Source of the DNA: Onchocerca lupi
Taxonomy: Eukaryota; Nematoda; Chromadorea; Rhabditida; Onchocercidae
Assembly: GCA_028564675.1 (NCBI GenBank)
Contig: JAOVVO010000256.1
Coordinates: 37,737 to 101,736 of the forward strand
DNA length: 64,000 nucleotides
Direction: 5' to 3'
Within the stretch, counting starts at the first letter, position 1; the number at the start of each line of letters is the position of its first letter. The translations under genes were made by a program, and so were the position numbers. The notes beneath the pieces were generated by a model. The model made no database searches. It was given only the letters and a program-made list of their open reading frames with translations, and was not told the DNA's origin. Of the stretch, positions 13,084 to 26,019 are shown piece by piece.

Positions 13084-15993
13084 CTGAAAAACTTAAAAGA
13101 AATTTAGTAAAACATTTTGATTTCGAACAAATTTACTATCTATCTGTTTTGGATATGATCGTATTTGTCATTAACAGACGAATGATTCACTAATTCGATA
13201 ATAATTGCATAACTTCAAGCTTGAAACAAAAATAAAATTACAATTAATATACTAAATTTTATATAATAACTTAATAAGACAAATTGACGATAATCCCATC
13301 ATAAGAATTCGCAAAAAAAAGAAGAAAAAAAACTTGAAAATATTCTTTGAATGTAGTTAAACTATGCTAATAGATCAGTATTACATATCTTTAAATTACT
13401 ATCAAAAGAGTGGAAGATTTCATGTTGATATTCTATTCATTTTAACCCATAGTTGCAATAAAATTACTGCAAAAATCAAATCATTTATAATAATACATAT
13501 TCTGATAAAATCACAATCAATCTGATTATTTGAACATAATTTAACTAGATAACTTAATGAAAACTTTGTGTTTTGTTAATGCAATATTTTCAGTCAATAT
13601 CCATTCGTTCTTATTTATTTCTGCTTCATAATATGAATTTGCATATAAAAATAAAACTTCCTAATCACTGAAAATCAAGAAACAATATCCTTATAACAGC
13701 AAAAGAGTTAAAAAATTAAATTAAAAACAAAAAGTTATTTTATTATCATTTCCCACTTCTTATCAACACATAATAAGCAATGATAATAACAGTATGTTAG
13801 TCTGATACGTTTTATCACTAAACCTTAGGTAATTTCAATCGCATACAAAATGACAGCCTTCTCTACTTTTTTTTTTCCATTTCTTTTTTCATAATTTAAA
13901 TCTTTTCTGCTCAAAGTTTAAATAAATAAAAATATAACAATTATCATTTATGTATGTTTAAAATTCTTATCACATGTACGATAGCATGCTAATTAAACAA
14001 TATAAATTTTAAATTATCAATTATGTTCTTTTAAATTGTGATAAACAAAAAGTATGAAAGTGGACGAAAAAGTAAAATTCAAAAATTATTTGGAAAAAGT
14101 TTTTAAAAAGTTCACTAATCATTCTTTTTTTAAAAAATATGCAATAATTCAATTCACCAGCTGCTCGAAATTATTACCTATGCTATCACTATGAACGAAC
14201 CAGATAAATGATTTGACAAGTGAATGATATAAGTAGATATCAAATATAAAAAAATCAAACTGATAGCTTACATCAAGTACATTATATGTAAGTTTCATTT
14301 AAATATCTTTGCAAAAATGTCATGGATTTATCCATCATCTCCTTTTCTCTCCACCTCCTCTTCTGCTGCACCGTATCTTTCTTTCTTCGATAAATTTTAG
14401 CGCTTGCAAGCTATTATCATTATTAAAGATTACAAAATCTAAATAATCTGAAAATAAATCACTGTCCAATTTCTTAAGCAAAAATGCAAGGGAAAATATT
14501 TGTCACTTGTCTAAAATATGGCAATTTCAGATTTGATAAAGAAAAAAATGAGCTTAGTTTTGGAAACAAAAAATATATATGTATGCGATATATATATAAA
14601 CCCAAGGGATGAAATGAAAAAGGATGAGATGCTTCGTTTAAACTAAAAAATACGGGAATGATTAGATCTGTACATTTGATAATTTCAAAGTAATAAAAAA
14701 AAAAGTAACAAAGACAAAAAAATATCTCGAAGAGAAACTAATTTCTTTCATTTCATCCTATCATAAACCATATAATTTATATGCTTTCCACGCAAACATC
14801 GAATGTTACAACTTTACAATCTAATAAAAACAACAATTTCGTTCAAATAATCCGAACAAAACGATGTGTTGTTATAGAAATAAAATTGATCATTTCAAAA
14901 GAAAAAAAAAAAAAGGATGTTCTCAAAATCAATTGCTTAATGAAATAATTGATATAAAATAACTTATAATATTAAACAATAATACAAATATTTCTATTTT
15001 ACGCTATCAATTAATGATGAATATCTAAATATTTAATGCTGTCAAATAATAATTAATATTTTTGTTTTTAATACTAATAAGGGATGCAAAATAATCGTTG
15101 CAAACGATAACATTCGCTAGTTGTTAATACAATGAATTTTTTTATCAAGAACTATTTTTCATTGATTTAATGCTTTTTGATAACAAATGACGATAGACAA
15201 ATGCTAATTAATTTAACACGGATAATTGATTGTTTGATACAATATAATCTGAAATAAGATGCGACTACTGCTTGTTTACATTGAAAATAAGTTGAAAATC
15301 CTTGAAAAATAGCGAAGTAGCGTAAAAATTTCGGAACAAAATAAAGCTAATTTTCCTATAATCTGTGTAATTTGATTGAAATATATTTTAAAAAAAGAAA
15401 AAATCAGTTCTCACTTAAATAATCGAAATACACAATCTGTCATACATTTAAAATTCAAGACATTAAGCTAAAAAATTCTACCATTCTTTAACATGAACTG
15501 ATATAGTGATTCTAGCTAACAAAAATGACGGGTCAATAAAAACCCATATCGACACATGAGTCTTTTGTTCCTCGAAATAGATTGATTACTTATTGACAAG
15601 TCGGAAGAAAAGTAACAGATGAATAAACATCTACATTGGTAAACAATTTTTCCACAATTCTTAAAATCAGTTTAGACGAACTGTCCAATTCCCCAAAATA
15701 AAACTTTTACAATGATAACAAGCGAAGCTTGCTTATTAAACTTTTACATAACAATTTTGGCATCTTTCTTTGTTCAATCATTTATTCACTAAAATTCTCG
15801 CTTTAAAGAAAGGGAAAAAGATAATCACATAGCGTTGTATATCAGAAAAAAGTATAAAAAAGGAATTAAAAATTACGAACTACATTTCTCTTAAAGCAAT
15901 TGGCTTAAATTTCCCAAAGTTTAAAATTTTGCAAGCTTAATATATTCATTTTGTACGAGTGAATATTGCATCCATTTTGTACGAATGGCAAAA

Positions 15994-16155
15994 ATGTAAA
16001 TGTTCGTCTGTTCAAAATCTTAAATCTTCGAAAACTCTTAAACACGCGACTATTCGAATGCAACATTGCATGAAAATTTCAAACCAATCAATGCAAAACC
16101 TGAAATGTTGTGTGGAAATGAACAACGAATATTTACATTTTTATTTATATTGATT
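15994..16155 (+). repeat. Dispersed repeat, copy 1
   Basis: About 160 bp that aligns in order with 38,341-38,520: TGTTCG-TGTTCAAAATCTTAAAT, then TTCTTAAA/CTCTTAAA, then CTATTCGAATGCAAC, then TTGCAT-AAAATTTCAAA-CAATC, then GAACAACGAA-ATTTACATTT and a T-rich end. Identity is around 80% with one copy carrying an insertion. Both copies end in the same T-rich, TATATxGATTA-like tail in the same orientation, as expected of members of one interspersed family. It gives a spurious 64-codon open frame. Confidence 0.75.
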
Positions 16156-19100
16156 AATAAACTTTCAAAAAAAAAACAAAAAAAAATTGAATAAAAATAT
16201 AATTTGTTATTTTCGTTCATTCATCATGATGTGACATGATTTGCTGACAAAAAAAAAGAAAAAAATAAGAAGAAAAAGAAAATCAAAATGATCATGTCAT
16301 GATTTATGACGTTTTAAAATTGACTGTGAAAAAAAAGAATATATATATATATTAGTTAATAAATGTATAAAATGAAAATGATTAATTTTCAAGTATTCAT
16401 TTTATGTTACGTAATGAAAAAGATGAAAGAATAAGTAGCTTTTAAAAAGTATGATTTTCATTTCTTAAAAGATTTTCACACGTACCCATGCAACAATATA
16501 TAAAATGTTTCGCATAACTTAATGGAATATCATTCACTACTATTGAAATTTTTATGAAAAAAAAAAATGAATTAGAGAAGCAAAAAAAAAAAAAAAAAGA
16601 TTCTAATCGATGTTTGATACAGTTGAAATATTCGCACTAAATTTGTTTGGAATGAATAAAAAGGATTAAAAATTATTAGAAACAATTTTATGAAAGACAA
16701 AGTAAAAAGGGTAAAAAAAATCGAATGATACTGAAAGACAATTGATAAGAAATTCAGCATTATTAACGTTGAAGCACTTCACTTTTTTTTTTTTTTTTTA
16801 TTTCACTTTAATGGAAGTTTTTTTCAATTCATTTTATTCAAAATTCTTCATAATTGTATCAAATATTTCTAAAAAGAAACTTAAAAAAAAAATTGTCCAC
16901 TCTTTTCCTACAATCTATCAATGATGGTAGTACGATCATTTCTTTTTTTAATTTTTAAGATTTGCAATGATCAAATATATAAACAAAAAAAAAAATAGTA
17001 ATGTGAAATCACGCTTCAATGCTTTCTATTTATTTCATTCCTATTCATTTGCATACATTTGCTTAAAAGAGCATAAATAATGACAAATTTCAAATTTTTT
17101 TTTTCCTTTCATTTTTTTTCACTCCTAATTTTAATTATCACTGATTATGATGTATTCATTTTGATTTTCTCTCATTTTTTTTTTACGTCACGTCTGCGAC
17201 GAATAGATGCAGCGATGTTTACAGATATATTTTCATTCATGTATTACAATTTTCTCTTTTTTTTCTAAACTTATTAATTCTAGAAATCTATGAAATTCAT
17301 TTAACTACAAAATAAATTCGTTTAACTATAAGATTTCGTACTTTAAAAATTTCAGTCAATAACTAATTTTTTCAGAAGGAAAATAATTATTAGTTTTTAG
17401 CAATTTTTCCTTTTTTCTGATACATATTATAAAATTTTTTAATCATCTTTCCTTTTCTTTTCCATCATAGAAATGAGAATTTTTAAATTTTCAAATGAAT
17501 TGAATGATTGAACAAAGATAGATGCTAAAATTGCTATGTAGCAAATTTAAGCAAGCAATCACTGCAAAAATCACTTATTATCATTGCAAAAATTTCCAAT
17601 TTTCGGATTAATCTTAAGCAGTTATCAAAAGACTTACTAATTTATTCCTTCAAATTGATCTTAAAAATTTCATAAAAATCAAGTCTTCTTTTCGTAATCA
17701 CCAAAAATCAATTTCAATAGACAGGATAAAGAGAAAAAGAATAGAACATTTTTTTTTTTTTCAGAAAAATTCTTTCATTTCTCTTCTTAAAAATTATGAT
17801 AACAATAAAATGTATTCAACAAATTTTGCTAAGATTTTCAGAAAAAACTCTTTAAAATATGATATATTTCATAGGATGGTTGAAAAAGTAAACTTGAAAC
17901 GATACTTCAATGAAATCAGTTCTCCTTCCTATTTTAAAAAGATAATAAAATGAAAATGAAAAGGGATGGGAGAGGAAGGGAAAGTGATAAAAATAGAGAT
18001 GGATGCAGTACGGATATGGTGAAGAAAAAAAAAAAAACTGGATAGAAATTAACTGGATAACTGGATAAGTGTTACTTAAAAAAAAAAACTATCAATATGT
18101 ATTATATTGAGTACGGCCTAAAGTTGTAAATAAATGAGTCAATTGTAAAAGGCAGGAAATTTTCGCCAAATAAAAAATGTACGAAAAATTTGTGAAAGAG
18201 AAAGAAAAAAATTCATAATGTCAAAAAAAAAAAAAGAAAAAATAATAAAAAAAAGTAAGGAAAATATAAAATATCTATTGTTTTCTTCTTAAAAAATATC
18301 TTCTGATATTTAAAAAAAAGAATGTTTAGAATGATATTTGTTATATCATTTCTTTCTATACGAATTGTTGAAAGCATTGTCAATTATCATGCAAATATAT
18401 TTTATTCTTTTCATTTCCGATCTTTCAGTATAAATTAATTAGTGTAATGATTATAAAGTACAAATTTATTACATTCAAACTATTGCTTAGAGATATTCTC
18501 GTCAAAATTACATATCAGCATTGCAAAATAATTGTTTAATAAAAAGTCTGCATGAAAAAATGAAAGAAAAACTGAAAGAATAATGAAAGTGAAAAAGGAT
18601 AATTCAAATGTTACTTTAAAATAAGAAAGGGAGAAAAAAAATTGAAAAAAAAAGCTAAAATAAAGAAATAATCAAACATTATATCAATGAGAATAATATA
18701 AATGATTAATTAAAATATAGCAATTAATTTAGACTTTTTTAAGTAAAAGTACTTGTTACATGATGGTTTAATGATGCAAAAAAAAAAATAAGAAAAATCA
18801 AATGATAACAAGCACAGAATAAGGTATAATTTCTGGTTATTATCAGCGTAAATATACGCATATCGGAAGATATGATTACTATTAAATTATGGAAAATAAT
18901 TCAATCATTCATTTAATTATCACTATCAAATAAAAATTTTAAATTGACTATGCTTGATATAAGAAAATAATTAGTACTTTTACTATCACTAGAAATCAGA
19001 ATAATATTTGGAAAAAATTTAAAGGTGAATTTTAATTAATTTAATTAAAAGAATATTATCAGTAATATCAAAAATAACAACTTTTCATTACTGTGATAAT

Positions 19101-20483
19101 TGGATTAATTATCAAATTTTGGATTTCATCATTACAATTCAAGATTAACAGATAATTGTCATGAAAATTTGAATAACGTTAATTTATAGCACAAAAATCT
19201 TTCACTGCTGTGATTGAATAATTTTCAGAATTTCAAAAAATTGATATCTAAAATTTAAAAATTGTAATTTCAAATTAATATAGCGGATATGCTTTTATCT
19301 GTTATATTAAATATTGAAATAAAAATATTGAAAAAATTAATACTAAATTTAGACGATGACTTCCAAATAATGAATTTTCATGATATTATCTGAGAGTACA
19401 AAATAATCAGTTTATGTGATAAATCAAAAAGACTATTTACTTTAGATTTATTTGCCAAAAAAATAATTCTTTCCTTATTGAAATTTTTTCGTTAACTTCC
19501 TGATATCTGTTTTAAATGCTTTCAATGTATCAAAAGTATTTAATCTATTAAGTAGTATTTAATGTATTAAATAAAAATTAATTATAGCAATTAATATTTC
19601 CAACACGAATAATAATATTGTAATAATATAACAGAAGTCATTAGTTTTAAGAAAAAAGAAAACAAAAGACCTTTTCTTCCTTCACTTTTTCCACTTCTTT
19701 TTTTATTTTTTCTATACACATATTTTTCTTGTTTGACCAACTGATAATTTAGGATGAATGTGGAGAAATATTAAAAAGTGAAATGAAGACAGAAATAGTG
19801 AATGAAGTAATCACAAATATAATGTGTAAAAATTTTGACAAAAAAAAAGAAGTTGGAGAAAATAAAACTTTTGAAAAAAAAAGAAAGAAAAATAATATTC
19901 GTAGATATATAGCTTTCACTCGTCAACTTAATGGAAAGCCCATTTCATTGCTCATATCTCTTACGCTATTTATATTGCTGCTTCAAAAATAAATTCACAT
20001 TTCAAACAAAAAAAAAAAATGATTAATTGAAAAGCCCAAATAACAATAAATAAATTTTAAAAAAATTTAAGTAATTTCTGTAATATAAGAAGAGAAGAAA
20101 AAGAAGAAAAAAAAAACAAAGAAATGAAGGAACTAACCGAACAAAAATCATATCAGAAAAAAATGTTTTAAAGTATTAAAGTTTCGGAGAAATATTTTTA
20201 AAAAAAATGAAAAAATTGAATTTTACATCTAAGAAAAGTGCCATGATTGTTTACCTGCTTTTAATTTTCATCATAAATACTTTGATGAATTAATTATTTT
20301 TAATTCCGAAAATGCTGAAATTAAACAAATAGAAAATATCAAATCAAATTTGTGTTATCACGTAAATAAGCATACATATATATTCAATTCGTGCAAGTTA
20401 AAAAATTTTTTCTTATCAGTAACATAATTACTGAGAAGTTGTTCAGAATGACGCCGTATTTTCTTTCATTCTTTCACATTTCT

Positions 20484-20521
20484 AATATATATATATGTAC
20501 TTTATATATATATAAATGCTT

Positions 20522-20554
<33 letters not shown>

Positions 20555-20582
20555 ATATATTTACATATATATATATATGTAA
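20484..20582. repeat. (AT)n microsatellite
   Basis: Several runs of alternating TA between about 20,484 and 20,582, interrupted by short TTTA or GTAC steps. A further TA run lies at about 21,151-21,172. The apparent Tyr/Ile-rich open frame here is an artefact. Confidence 0.95.
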
Positions 20583-20689
20583 ATCATAAATCACTTTATT
20601 AAATAGTTAGGAACAAAACTAAACAAATAAGTATGATTCAGCGACATTTTGAATTATCGAAATTATCAATTAAGTATTTCCATTCTTTT

Positions 20690-21150
20690 TAGTTGAATAA
20701 ATGCTATAAATAGATTTCACACTTTATGACATATATGCATAATCTAAAATTTTAAAAAATCCGAAAATCTTTAAATATTCAGATGCTTGAAAGAAAAAAA
20801 AGAAGAAAATAATCCATCATCTTTAGGCATTCTTAGATGAATAAGTGTTATAAATGAACACAAATATCGACAGGGACACAATAGTTTAAATTGCTTAATA
20901 TGCTCATGAAGTTTAAATTGCTTAATAGTAGTATTAAGTTTTTTTTCTTCTGTTTTTAATTAATCAATAAGTCGGTATCTTTATATTATAAAATCATCTT
21001 TAGGCATCCTTAGATGAATAAGTGTTATAAATAAATAGTATTTGCCGTGTATTCCAATCAAATAAAACAGATATATATAATCTAAAATTGTAGCAAAAAA
21101 AAAAAATCCAAAAAATCCTTAAAGATTTGAATGCTTAAAAAGTAAGAAAG
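20690..21150. repeat. Degenerate interleaved tandem repeats
   Basis: A motif like GATGAATAAGTGTTATAAAT occurs near 20,694 (diverged), 20,834 and 21,013. A following block, ATAATCTAAAATT then AAATC-TTAAA then ATGCTT-AAAG, occurs near 20,740 and 21,080. Near 20,890-20,930 the string GTTTAAATTGCTTAATA occurs twice. The order of blocks suggests successive partial duplications with a period of roughly 140-320 bp. No coding potential. Confidence 0.55.
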
Positions 21151-21943
21151 TATATATATATATATATATACACTTTAAAAAAAAAAAAAAAAAAGAGAAG
21201 AAGAAAGTGATGAACTAAATGCTTGTGCTAAATTGAAACGAAGGAACCCGATTATGATAAAAATTCGTGCAAAACAACTGACAAAATGTAATATTCCTGA
21301 TTATATATATTTTTTGCTTATTGAATTAATAAACAAAGAATTATTTGGAAAAACTATCGATTAAATATTTATTAAAATGACTAAAATCTTCATCAAGAAA
21401 TCATTTTCTGATTTTAATGTTTTGGACTGAAAGATTCAAATAATATCCCATTATTATTGAACAAATGTCAGGCGATTGAACAAAATATATTATTACTTAC
21501 TAGCAACCATAATTATTATCGAATACTAGTCGAAAAAAATTAATCTTAATTTTTTCGTGCAAAAAAATGAATGAAAAATATGAATAAATGAAATATACTT
21601 TAATAATTGACTGTTTCTTTCGTGTAGCGGTCCAAATGTGCAGTGCAATTGAAATAATATATTGGTTAATTAAAAGAATTCTTAACAATTATTAGGCTTA
21701 TTTTCCTCATATATTCAGCATTATTTATGTTAGGAAGAAATTGAAATTGATTTTTGTTGATGTTTAACAATGGTGTCTATAGTTTTCTAGCATAAATAGC
21801 ACACAGATTTGTTGCTTCATTTCGAATGCTATTTGTCCTTTCATTTCTTGCACAATCTATTAAATATGTTTACAACATTTGAAATCTAAACTAATAGATA
21901 GATTTACAATCTAAGTTAGCATTTTTCCACGAAAAATTATCTA

Positions 21944-22142
21944 TCAAATGCTGAACTTCCAAAAATGTTCCAAAAGCATTGCATTGAAGGACCGTGTTAA
22001 GTTGGTACTCTGTGGCATTTTGTCGATGTGTACCTCGAAGGCCTTTGGGATTATTGCAATTGTTGTTACTGTGTTTTCAAGTAATAGAGGGACAAATTCC
22101 GGGGCGAATTGGGAATGTGAAGTAATGCGTGAAAAAGATTGA
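21944..22142. other. Unexplained island, open on both strands
   Basis: About 200 bp of higher GC than its surroundings with open frames of 64 codons on the plus strand (containing KAFGIIAIVVTVFSSNRG) and 70 codons on the minus strand (containing FAPEFVPLLLENTVTTIAII). Neither end has a convincing acceptor/donor pair, and neither frame matches a family I recognise. Possibilities are an isolated exon of the following gene, a fragment of a retroelement, or a nuclear insertion from a bacterial endosymbiont, which occurs in filarial genomes. The sequence alone does not decide between them. Confidence 0.3.
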
Positions 22143-22795
22143 AAAGAATCGTACAATACAATATAATGTTAGATTGGAAGCGAAAAAAAAACATTTTAAA
22201 TGAAATAATAGGAGAGGTTGGTAAGAATTATGAGAGATCCATCACGATAGATCATTATGTGATAAATTTGAAATATATGTATACGAAATTATATGTTATA
22301 GATTCAAAATATATGTATATATTTTTTTGAAATATATGCATTGATTTATCATAACGAATCTCATAATTTTTGTTGATTCTTTACGTTTTTCTTTTCATTC
22401 TCAATTTGTGGAATGATAATTAAAAAACTAGGCGAATTTCTGAGAGCTTACTATTGAAAAGAAAAAATAGAATAATTTAGAAAAAAATTGTTTTGTAAAA
22501 TTTTCAAAAAAAAGAAAAGACGCATGAAAAGCCTAAAAAATTTATATGCAAATTTGAATATCCTATGTTTGCAAGCACGCAACTGACTTAGTTGATTATA
22601 TAGTGAGAAATGAATGAGTTAAGATTTACTTCCTTGATTGCTTCATACTTTTTTTATGTTATGATTTGAATTGAGAAAATATTGGGAAAATATCAATTTG
22701 GAAAAACTAAGCCATTTCGTTATATTATATGTGAAGTTGAGATGGTGATTTTCTTTTTCTTTTTTTTTTTTTTTTTAATAGATTAAAGCTGTAGA

Positions 22796-22801
22796 TTTCA
22801 G
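22796..22801 (+). other. Splice acceptor upstream of the nmgp-1 start codon
   Basis: TTTCAG preceded by a long T-rich tract lies about 50 bases before the ATG at 22,852, with an in-frame TAG in between. It is therefore a 5'UTR acceptor, consistent with trans-splicing of a spliced leader or with a cis-spliced noncoding first exon. Confidence 0.5.
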
Positions 22802-22851
22802 ATTAGAACAGTATAATATATACTGAAGTGCTATATTATTCGAACGATAAG

Positions 22852-25476
22852 ATGGGCTTTCGCCCAACTTGGCGGCATCATAATGTAAAGCAAACAGATT
22901 GCGATGTTGGTGATGAATGTCTTTCTCGAGTGCCATATGCTTCTATCATTGCGACATCCATGTGTGGTATTGGTGTAATTCTTTTTACACTTGTTATGAC
23001 CTGGGCATTCAACGCATCCGTGGAACAAGCTCGTCGAATACTGAACATGGACAACTTGCCATGGCTTGATAAAGTAATACATTTGAGCATGAATTGTATT
23101 AATTAATACATATATACAAAAAAAAAGAAGAAAAAAACGAAAAAACTCGCTTTTAAAATATTTCTTCCATAAACAGTTCAGATTTATACTTATAGAGGAA
23201 TTTCTTATATACCTGAATTCAAAAATATTTTTCGCACATTTTTTAGTTTTCATATTTAACATTCAAAAGAATGACAGCATCTGATCTGATATATGCATAA
23301 TCTTTTCATGCCTATCCTTTAATCCACATCTAGAAATAATCTAAGCCTAATCGTTAAATTTGGATATGAAAAAATGATGTTTTGCAGTGCTAATATCATT
23401 TCATTTTTATCCATAGTTGTTTTTAGCTTATTGTTAATAGAAGTAGTCAATCGTAATGGAAATGTCCATTGCAAATTTCATATATTTGCTTTTTTCATTT
23501 GCAGATGCAAATACTATTTATTTGTGTCGCAGCATTGATGTCAATAACAGCTCTTATATTATTAATCATTGCTGCCATGAGTACGGGTTCTACAAGAAAA
23601 GAGCTTTATAGGTATATATATCATGCATTTTTTCTTCTTCGTAGATTTCTTCTTTTATTATAGCTTATTTTCGCCACGCTACGGAGTGATAGACATGATA
23701 CGTTGCACATTACTAAAATATTTATTGAGCATTTTATTACTTGATTTTATGAAGAAATAAGCTTAAAAACGAAACACAGTATGAGAATATATCCTATTTC
23801 ATGGCTTAATACAGTTTACGCTTTATACTTTTGTTTGTTTGGGGAATTGAAATCCTCATTATTTTTAAAATAAAACTGAATAGACAAAGTTACTTGAGCC
23901 TTTAAATGAACAAATATTTCATTTTTCTTTCTCCAACTATTTTTGTTAATTTTTGCATTTGTGCAAGTTTTATCAGTTATCGGGGATTTCCTGTTGGAAT
24001 ATCCTATTAAATGTGAATCAAATATTTCATAACAGATTCTCAAAATGATATCGTTGAAATATTGCCATTGCACGGCAAGAAATAGATCAAAGAATACTTC
24101 AGGTTAATCAACAGTCTGTAATCAAATGACCAGATAGATGTCTTATATTATTAAAGTTTGTTATAATAAACAACCGACTTAGCCTGGTTATTCCAAATTG
24201 TCTGCAATTTTATTTAACATGGAGTCATTGTATGTCACTAGAAGAGCAGATTTTAATTACTAGAAACTGCTTTTAATGATTTTGATAATTATTTTCAGGG
24301 GAATGCGTGGTCGTATGGGAGGGAAATTGGCAAACGCATTTTCACTGATAACTGCATATTTGCTAAATATATGTTGGTCTATTTGTTTTGCAATTGTGGT
24401 TATTCTTTGTTTCGTGTATTACATATTTACCTTTCTATGTTCATCGATATCATTCAACGATTCCGATTGTCTTGATTTTTCACTCTTTCAACCATTTACT
24501 CAACGAATTTCCAAAGATTTAAGTTTCCTTTATTTTTCCTTTCCTTTCATGATAAATTAAAGAGAAACTAGTGATGAACAGGTTATTTGAAAATACCTTG
24601 TATTAGAAAGAAATATATGATCTGAAATTATTAATCCATTAGTTAGTTAAATTAAAAAGCATTAAGCTGGAGTGTCTGCCTATACTGCTTCTTTCCTTGA
24701 TCTTTGAGAAGATTTTTTAAATATATCAGTTTTTGAATTTGAGATCCAATATGTAGTGGATATATTTAATATTGTTTTTTTTTTTTTTTTTTAGTCTTTG
24801 AAACTTTGTGGCGGCGATGTGCAGCAATTCTGTGCTCTTTCATGGAGTGCATTTGCATGGTATTTAATTGGTTTAATTTCTTGTTTAATAGTAATTAAAG
24901 GCCTGGAACATTTTATGATATGCAGTGCTGCAAACTATGCTCACATCAGCAGTGGATTAAAGTATCTCGAATTGAGAGAGGTAAATTTCTGTTTATTAAT
25001 TATATTGTAGTGTTTTTTTAATTAATAGGTGCAAGCAACAGGCAGCAAAAATTAAGGATCTCTTTGAAAGATTTTTCAGTTTCAGTGTGAAAACGACAGC
25101 CAAGAGTCTGAATAACGGAGAATCTCATTCAAATATAGCCTGAGTTCTCATCATTGAAGCTAAAAAATTATTTCAGATAATAATTCTTGTTAACTTATCA
25201 TTTCTAAGCATTTTTTCTATTATTATGAAGAAATCTAAGGAACAAAATATGTTGGAAAAAATTAATGATTTGGTGATTAACATTACCGGAGATCATATTT
25301 TATGATATTGGAAGTGATTAAATGTTTCAATGAAGTATTCTGATACTAATTTCTAGTTGCTACTCTCGTCTGATGGTGATGTAGTTAAAGCTGATTTACG
25401 AACATCAGATTATCGAATGCGATCAAGAGTTGGAAACATTTCTTCATCGGATTATGGACCTCTCAATGCTAATTAA
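22852..25476 (+). CDS. nmgp-1: M6 / proteolipid protein family membrane glycoprotein
   Basis: Homologue of neuronal membrane glycoprotein M6/PLP, a four-pass plasma-membrane protein involved in membrane and neurite organisation. Exons: 22,852-23,073, 23,505-23,611, 24,299-about 24,522, 24,795-24,980 and 25,357-25,476. Exon 1 carries the family hallmark CLSRVPYASIIAT leading into TM1. Exon 2 is TM2. Exon 3 is basic (GMRGRMGGKLANAF), then TM3 and the first half of the large extracellular loop with DSDCLDF. Exon 4 continues with LCGGDVQQFCALSW (loop cysteines), TM4 and NYAHISSG. Exon 5 encodes a 39-residue Ser/Arg/Asp-rich cytoplasmic tail ending PLNAN. Predicted length is about 285 aa, close to M6 proteins. 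The exon 3/exon 4 phases do not fit as read (phase 1 into phase 0), so a microexon or an indel is likely there. An alternative short last exon (25,029-25,055, VQATGSKN then stop) follows exon 4 in frame. Downstream genes on the same strand suggest co-transcription. Confidence 0.88.
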
Positions 25477-26019
25477 GAAAAGGAAAATAAGATTTACAAA
25501 TTTGTGTATGCCTTATTCTGCATCTGCATCTGCATCTGTATATCTGCTAGCAACATTTGTCTTTCTGATAATGTTTTTATCAACTTTTCATCCATTACTT
25601 GCACTTATGACTTGACTGGTGATTTGTAGCAATCTCTGAAGCCTTAAGTATTTGTTTATATTTTTTTGCTGTATGTTTTTATAGGCAATTATACTTATCA
25701 GTTTTATCAGTTTTCACTTTCATATCAATGCATATGAATAATATCGTTTCTTTCATTCCCTCATTTTCATGATAAAATAAATTCTTTTTATTTTTACTAT
25801 TTGAAGCGGTTTTTTTGTCGCTCAATTTGATACTTCTGTCACATGGAAAATATGTTGCAAAGAATATAGAAACTGACAGATCAAAAGAAGTGAAAGGATA
25901 CATAGGATTCTAGGATTTGTGATATATACATTAAGAATGTGAAGTTAGACGTCGTTTTATTCATTTGTTCATTATCTGACAAAAAAAAAAAAGGATTTAT
26001 TGATTTGTTTAGCTCGTGC
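25477..26019. other. Intercistronic region nmgp-1 to blos-4
   Basis: About 540 bp between the nmgp-1 stop and the blos-4 start. It holds a short GCATCT repeat near 25,518, AATAAA-like signals near 25,774 that could serve nmgp-1, an A-run near 25,980, and the acceptor TTTGTTTAG just before blos-4. No extra gene is seen. Confidence 0.5.
26004..26012 (+). other. Likely trans-splice acceptor of blos-4
   Basis: TTTGTTTAG ends about 8 bases before the ATG at 26,020. Such a short leader after a U-rich AG acceptor is typical of nematode spliced-leader sites. The exact spliced leader cannot be read from the genome here. Confidence 0.55.

Larger units (their letters stand above)
1..22801. other. Gene-poor AT-rich region without a confident gene
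   Basis: About 22.8 kb of very AT-rich sequence upstream of the first confident gene. Open frames here are short and rich in Phe, Ile, Tyr, Lys and Asn, as expected from AT-rich noncoding DNA, and none resembles a known family. The region holds microsatellites, degenerate tandem duplications, a perfect hairpin, one copy of a dispersed repeat and three islands of higher GC or open frame that are listed separately. Minus-strand donor-like sites at positions 1-4, about 3,443, 8,605 and 12,921 leave open that this is intronic DNA of a minus-strand gene with very long introns, but the candidate exons could not be joined into a recognisable protein. Confidence 0.6.
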
